Below, piece by piece: positions 60,242 through 64,000 of a stretch of 64,000 nt of DNA. The number at the start of each line of letters is the position of its first letter. Within the stretch, counting starts at the first letter, position 1. The stretch is from Cohnella candidum (GTDB lineage: Bacteria; Bacillota; Bacilli; Paenibacillales; Paenibacillaceae). Location of the stretch: contig NZ_CP033433.1 of NCBI RefSeq assembly GCF_003713065.1, positions 1,585,001 through 1,649,000 on the forward strand. The letters are read 5' to 3'. A program made the translations under genes and the position numbers. Under the pieces are notes generated by a model that had not been told where the DNA came from, did no database searches, and worked only from the letters and a program-made list of their open reading frames with translations.

Positions 60242-60586
60242 CTATCTACTTTCAAACAATTGATCGATAAGTACCTGTATTTTCTTTAAATCTGAAATCG
60301 ACATGTCACTTAACTTATGAATAATATCATTCAATAATTTATCTTTTTCAGTCTTTTTAAAACGAAGATGTCTAGAGTATAAAAATAATTCATGTAGTGG
60401 AACCTCAAGCCCATCAGCTATTTTTTGAAGATTGAGAAGCGAGATATTTTTTTCTGCACGTTCAACTCCACCTATATAAGAAAAATGAAATCCGGAAATC
60501 TCCCCGAGTTCTTCTTGGGAGAGTTTTTTCTGTTGTCTTAAATCGCGAATTCTTCGTCCTACAGATTTCAATACCGTCTTCTCCAT
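60242..60586 (-). CDS. XRE-family transcriptional regulator
   Basis: 114 aa. HTH-3 domain about residues 8-65: VGRRIRDLRQQKKLSQEELGEISGFHFSYIGGVERAEKNISLLNLQKIADGL; then a short helical tail (ISDLKKIQVLIDQLFESR) for dimerisation. GAGGTGTACC precedes the ATG. It is divergent from the Mu-C-like gene with a TTGATA-N8-TATCAA dyad in between, the likely operator. Similar regulators often control integrative or transposable elements. Confidence 0.9.
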   Translation of the reverse strand: MEKTVLKSVGRRIRDLRQQKKLSQEELGEISGFHFSYIGGVERAEKNISLLNLQKIADGLEVPLHELFLYSRHLRFKKTEKDKLLNDIIHKLSDMSISDLKKIQVLIDQLFESR

Positions 60587-60659
60587 TGGTACACCTCAAA
60601 TTTAGTGTAATCAATGGGGAATGGAGGATACATGCATTGATTGGTATCATTCGACGTAG

Positions 60660-60679
60660 TTGATATTCATATGTATCAA
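60660..60679. promoter_or_regulatory. Dyad operator between xre and the Mu-C-like gene
   Basis: TTGATA (60660-60665), 8 bases, TATCAA (60674-60679): perfect inverted repeat in the divergent intergenic region. Fits an XRE dimer site. Confidence 0.5.
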
Positions 60680-60720
60680 ATTGATCGAAATTGCACATAC
60701 ATACTTATGAGGTGATCAAA

Positions 60721-61059
60721 ATGACAAAAAAAACCGAACTCATTGAGTTCGGCATGGCAACAGTTACTCCCTCTGGACTAAAATTTCAAGGGCGGATGTT
60801 TACAAATACGAAAATGATTAAAAATCAGTGGTTTCTCATGAGTCAGCTCTATGGAGAATGGGAAGTCCCTGTTATTTTTAAACCAGCCGCACCTGACTCA
60901 ATCGCAATACTGGATATTAAAGGGGTAGAAGTTGCTTCAACAGTTGTGGTTTCGCAAATTAGTGATCTCGACGTTAAGGAAGCTTATTTTGAAGCTTTCA
61001 ACAACTTGAAGACGCGGCTTGCATTACAAAGAAATTCATTGCATGACCCTGAAGACTGA
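60721..61059 (+). CDS. Stand-alone Mu-transposase C-terminal-like domain protein
   Basis: 112 aa. After an acidic start (MTKKTELIEFG) comes ATVTPSGLKFQGRMFTNTKM, WFLMSQLYGEWEVPVIFKPA, PDSIAILDIKGVEVASTVVV and a helical end (VKEAYFEAFNNLKTRLALQR). The order G-x-V-x-x-x-G-L-x-F-Q-G-R, V-P-V-x-x-x-P, I-A-I-L resembles the beta-barrel domain at the C-terminus of Mu/TnsB-type transposases (Mu-transpos_C), here without an integrase core. ATG 60721 follows GAGGTGATC. It meets the recombinase gene tail-to-tail (3 bases apart). Could be a fossil of a TnsB gene or a separate accessory DNA-binding protein. Confidence 0.6.
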   Translation: MTKKTELIEFGMATVTPSGLKFQGRMFTNTKMIKNQWFLMSQLYGEWEVPVIFKPAAPDSIAILDIKGVEVASTVVVSQISDLDVKEAYFEAFNNLKTRLALQRNSLHDPED

Positions 61060-61061
61060 TG

Positions 61062-62093
61062 CTAATCATCAAAAAGATCAGCGAGAAAACCATATTTCTG
61101 GATTGTCTCAATTCCTTGTCCGAATTGATTTTTTGTGGTGATCAAATCGGTCGTTTGAACAAGGTTCAGTCCAAATGAATGCCGAAGTTGTCTGTTCGTT
61201 AGTTCGGACTTACCATATGCTCGACCATATTTTTTAACCATTTCTTGAATCGCCCGTTTGGTCATGCGTTTACCCTGTTCAAAGCCATTTTGAATTGCAA
61301 GAAACAAACCATTTTCATTTGTTTCTGGAGAATATTTTTCTTCTCTAACTTTAATATATTTTTCGATTTTTTCAGCAGCAATGCTGCTGAGCTGCTTTAC
61401 TACGGTACTATCATTCATTCTCAAGACGATACTCTGTTCATTCATTAGAAAATCATCAATATTTAAATTTACTAAATCACTTACCCTTAAGCCCAAATGA
61501 AGTTGAAGGCTGATAATACATAAATCACGTTCACAGTCACGGTCAAAGCAAAAAATTGATTGCTTGTTCCTACGTTGATCCTGCCTATAGCGAAACTCAA
61601 TGAAGTGAATGAAATCAAATATCGAGTTCCGATCCAGCACTTTATCTTTGATTTTACGTGCAATTGATTGAGGATCTGCAGATCGTTTGATCGAGACTTT
61701 TCTGAATACATTACGCTTCAGCAATGGATTACCGCTTCTATCTTCTTCAACATCATTTAAATAGTTAAATAACGATCTAACCGAAGAAACTTTTCGTTGC
61801 ATCGTTTGAACGCTTTTACCAAGATCTTCAAGGATGTAATTCATAAACCGGTGTACATCATCAACAGTTAGAGCTTCCAGGTCAACTAACGTAATGTACA
61901 AGTAGTCATCCTTTTCATCAACGCAGTTGGACAACATCCACTCGAAAAAAAACTTATAATCTCGAAGGTATTCAAGAAGAGAAGAGGGCGACAAATCATC
62001 TCGTTTGTAATTTATGAACTTACGAACAAACTCCGGATAGCCTTCCATCAAAGTTAAAACCACCGATAAATCGTTCTTTTCTTGAATCCTCAA
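61062..62093 (-). CDS. Tyrosine recombinase (XerS/XerD-like phage integrase family)
   Basis: 343 aa. N-terminal SAM-like core-binding domain (about 10-115: FINYKRDDLSPSSLLEYLRDYKFFFEWM) and catalytic domain (about 150-335) with the Arg in LHLGLRVSDLVNL, the RH pair in NRQLRHSFGLN and the nucleophile Tyr in GIETIQKYGFL. The second-Arg box is LRHSF rather than HxLRHTxAT, a variant form. TTG 62093 follows GAGGTG. Between two XRE genes and beside tnsA; probably performs resolution or integration for the element. Confidence 0.88.
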   Translation of the reverse strand: MRIQEKNDLSVVLTLMEGYPEFVRKFINYKRDDLSPSSLLEYLRDYKFFFEWMLSNCVDEKDDYLYITLVDLEALTVDDVHRFMNYILEDLGKSVQTMQRKVSSVRSLFNYLNDVEEDRSGNPLLKRNVFRKVSIKRSADPQSIARKIKDKVLDRNSIFDFIHFIEFRYRQDQRRNKQSIFCFDRDCERDLCIISLQLHLGLRVSDLVNLNIDDFLMNEQSIVLRMNDSTVVKQLSSIAAEKIEKYIKVREEKYSPETNENGLFLAIQNGFEQGKRMTKRAIQEMVKKYGRAYGKSELTNRQLRHSFGLNLVQTTDLITTKNQFGQGIETIQKYGFLADLFDD

Positions 62094-62137
62094 CGCTCAA
62101 CACCTCTAATACTTTTTACCCTCCAGTTTATCCATTC

Positions 62138-62398
62138 TTATTCAGTTGAAGTCATTGTTTTGAGCGTTAATACGAAGGGCTCGTCTAAAATGCGAAGCAA
62201 TTTATATAGCGCAAATGCTGATAAGTGGTGTCTTCCTAATTCGATATTTGAAAGTGATGAACGTGAAAGATGATACCTCGAACAAAGTTGAGACTGAGTC
62301 CATTTTTTACTCATCCTTAAGCCCTTCAGATATTGACCTAGCCATATATAAAATTCCTCTTCGTTTATGATAATCTCCCCCTCGGCAAATCTATTCAT
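62138..62398 (-). CDS. XRE-family regulator (small)
   Basis: 86 aa. HTH-3: YLKGLRMSKKWTQSQLCSRYHLSRSSLSNIELGRHHLSAFALYKLLRILD, followed by a short tail. It starts 16 bases from, and divergently to, the tnsA-like gene, so its promoter overlaps that of the transposition genes and it is well placed to repress them. Confidence 0.85.
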   Translation of the reverse strand: MNRFAEGEIIINEEEFYIWLGQYLKGLRMSKKWTQSQLCSRYHLSRSSLSNIELGRHHLSAFALYKLLRILDEPFVLTLKTMTSTE

Positions 62399-62413
62399 TC
62401 TATAACTCTAGTA

Positions 62414-63196
62414 TTGCCAATAAACGTGTTTCATATAGCTGTAGAAAGCCTGTATAAGGAACTGGAAAAATGTTTAGGTTATAAACATCGAGTGGAAGGG
62501 GGAAACGGATTGTCTTCAACGTTTCAAACACCTGGATATTCCCCAATTGTGTTACCCAGAAACAAACGGTACGGGAATAACTGCTGGAACGCAGCTGGTC
62601 GAAAAGTCGGTCTCAGGGATATTGTGCTTTACAGCGATTTAGAATTTGACCACTGGCTTAATGTGGAATCCGACTATCGAGTACTTACGTACTGCGAACA
62701 GCCCTGTGAAATCGAATTTGTTCTTAAAGGAAAGAGACATACTTCGATCCTTGATATGTGGATCCTGTATGTAAATGGAAAGGTGCTTTTTATCGAGGTT
62801 AAATACGAAAAGGAGCTTCATCCACGGCATCGCCAATATGAACGGACAATGAGACAAATTGAAGCTCAGGAAACTTGGTGTAATCAGGAAGGAATTGGTT
62901 ACGAGGTTAGAACGGAAAAGCAAATACGTCGAAGTCGCTTTCTTATTCAGAACCAATTAAAAATAGTCTCGAGTGTCACCAATCATGAAAAACCTCACTG
63001 TGCAAATGAAGTGTTGAAGAATATAACGCAAAAGAAAAGGTTGGATGAAATTTATTCTGAAATGTATGAAAAAGTTGGGAAAGAAAATATTCATCTTGCT
63101 TGTCAATGGCTGATTTATGAGGGTCACATTCAAGCTGATTTAGATAATCAAATTTGGAGTAACCAATTGGAGGTATGGAGAAATGAGCAGGCTTAG
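62414..63196 (+). CDS. TnsA-like endonuclease
   Basis: 260 aa. N-terminal PD-(D/E)XK-type nuclease: LYSDLEFDHWLNVESDYRVLTYCEQPCEIEF, then HTSILDMWILYVNGKVLFIEVKYEKEL, with acidic residue in the first helix, Asp in LDMWI and the E-V-K signature. C-terminal winged-helix region (about 200-260: NEVLKNITQKKRLDEIYSEM...LIYEGHIQADLD), the part that binds TnsC in Tn7. TnsA makes the 5'-strand cuts in Tn7-type cut-and-paste transposition. TTG 62414 is the longest start; GTG 62426 is possible, neither with a clear ribosome site. Overlaps the tnsB-like gene by 14 bases. Confidence 0.8.
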   Translation: MPINVFHIAVESLYKELEKCLGYKHRVEGGNGLSSTFQTPGYSPIVLPRNKRYGNNCWNAAGRKVGLRDIVLYSDLEFDHWLNVESDYRVLTYCEQPCEIEFVLKGKRHTSILDMWILYVNGKVLFIEVKYEKELHPRHRQYERTMRQIEAQETWCNQEGIGYEVRTEKQIRRSRFLIQNQLKIVSSVTNHEKPHCANEVLKNITQKKRLDEIYSEMYEKVGKENIHLACQWLIYEGHIQADLDNQIWSNQLEVWRNEQA

Positions 63197-64000
63197 AATT
63201 CATGAAAAGGAAGGGCTTCTTCCTGAGCAAGTGAACCCAGAGGTATGGCCAACTGTGGACGAACAATCTTTAAGTGAAACTTCAAGAGATATTTACAATC
63301 GTCGCCGAGAGGCAGTGATTATGTATTTCAAACGAGAGGCTGACCTTACCGAAATTAAAGAAAAAACAGGAGTAGACGAACAGAGCGTTCGGCGACTAAT
63401 TAAGCGATGCATGAGTTTAGACGGGCACGGAACAATTTGGGGGTTTCGAGCTTTAATCCCACAAAAGAAAGTCAAAAAGTATGAGCTTAATCCTTTGAAT
63501 ACAGCGAGAAACGAAACAAGAAAATCTGGTGAGTTTAATTTACTGCTTGCTAAGTATCCAGATATTAAGGATTTAATCGATGATCTTTACTTAGGCAGGA
63601 ATCGAAGGACATTGGAACCGGCTATGAAACCTAAGAGCATACATAAGAAGCTGATTGAAGAATGTCGTAAAAAAGAAATTCCATTGTCGGCCTATCCCTT
63701 TAATACAAAGCACATGGGATATAAAGCATTGCAACGTTATTTGAATCGCTTAGCTTACTTATACTTTGGCAAAGCAGTTTCCCGGTTCGGACATGATGCT
63801 GAACAAAAAGCCAGACATACGGGAGAAGGGGAGCAGAATCATCCGTCGACAATTCCGCCTTATCAGAAAATTCAATTTGATGCGCACCGCATCGATGGAT
63901 TTTTCGCAGTCAAGATCAAGACTCCAGAAGGTGACGAAGTCACCAAAGTCCTCGATCGCTTCTGGATACTAACCATAATTGACGTCGCAACGCGAAACAT
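63183..64000 (+). CDS. TnsB-like transposase, N-terminal part, cut by the window edge
   Basis: 272 codons visible and still open at the end. ATG 63183 follows GGAGGTATGG within the end of tnsA. N-terminal helix-turn-helix region: YNRRREAVIMYFKREADLTEIKEKTGVDEQSVRRLIKRCM, then GTIWGFRALIPQ; a second DNA-binding region (KSIHKKLIEECRKKEIPLSA...GYKALQRYL). The integrase core begins near the edge: YQKIQFDAHRIDGFF (first catalytic Asp area) and RFWILTIIDVATRN. This is the layout of TnsB/Mu-type transposases. The rest of the element (TnsC, TniQ/TnsD-like, cargo) should lie downstream. Confidence 0.8.
   Translation, partial: MSRLRIHEKEGLLPEQVNPEVWPTVDEQSLSETSRDIYNRRREAVIMYFKREADLTEIKEKTGVDEQSVRRLIKRCMSLDGHGTIWGFRALIPQKKVKKYELNPLNTARNETRKSGEFNLLLAKYPDIKDLIDDLYLGRNRRTLEPAMKPKSIHKKLIEECRKKEIPLSAYPFNTKHMGYKALQRYLNRLAYLYFGKAVSRFGHDAEQKARHTGEGEQNHPSTIPPYQKIQFDAHRIDGFFAVKIKTPEGDEVTKVLDRFWILTIIDVATRN

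Noticed and set aside
1-64000. rRNA or tRNA genes
   Set aside because: No stretch with the conserved tRNA T-loop (GGTTCRANYCC) in a cloverleaf context or rRNA-like sequence was noticed; a tRNAscan run would settle it.

Overview
The window looks like a chromosome segment of a spore-forming Gram-positive bacterium of the Paenibacillaceae type (Paenibacillus/Cohnella-like). The support is a CwlJ-like spore cortex hydrolase, a YjcZ-like small spore protein behind a sigma-K-like -10 box, sigma-A promoters with strong AGGAGG ribosome binding sites, Firmicute-style two-component/ABC modules, a secreted multidomain GH43-CBM6 enzyme and a WapA-like RHS protein. No rRNA, tRNA or CRISPR array was seen. 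Families are assigned by reading the proteins and motifs; no database search was run.

Layout. 1-4.4 kb: housekeeping and small regulators (cwlJ, a decayed tetR, a frameshifted aldo/keto reductase, lspA, and a TetR/MFS pair sharing an operator). 4.5-8.9 kb: one large secreted glycosidase behind a promoter with a cre-like site. 9.1-11.4 kb: two short-chain dehydrogenases, the second AT-rich and paired with an unlisted 54-aa gene. 11.5-13.5 kb: a MerR-type promoter reading into a gene split by an IS3-family element and then a collapsed DoxX-like gene. 13.6-15 kb: ASCH and DinB-like genes, the latter behind a leader peptide and an attenuator-like hairpin. 15-35.5 kb: an accessory zone with IS3, IS256, IS110 and IS1182 remnants, a 2,087-aa RHS/WapA-like protein with a short exchangeable C-terminus, an ankyrin-repeat candidate immunity protein, two copies of an unusual inverted-repeat element, and several broken small genes.

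35.9-60 kb is mostly intact and concerned with the cell envelope: a YuiD-like PAP2 protein, a UgtP-like glucosyltransferase, a possible bacitracin-type defence set (BcrA/B-like ABC transporter, kinase, regulator, UppP, DedA), a deacylase/ATP-grasp/glycosyltransferase/NlpC cluster, and a second two-component system. A motif matching at 19 of 22 bases precedes both that two-component operon and a lipoprotein-ABC-ABC-FtsX operon, so the two may form one regulon. Downstream lies a fossil made of a response-regulator fragment and a GIY-YIG-family fragment.

60.2-64 kb is a recombination/transposition module: XRE regulator, a stand-alone Mu-transposase C-terminal-like domain protein, tyrosine recombinase, second XRE regulator, TnsA-like endonuclease and the start of a TnsB-like transposase cut by the window edge. 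This module, the RHS toxin/ankyrin cassette, the leader-peptide attenuator and the covarying inverted-repeat element are the best candidates for something undescribed.
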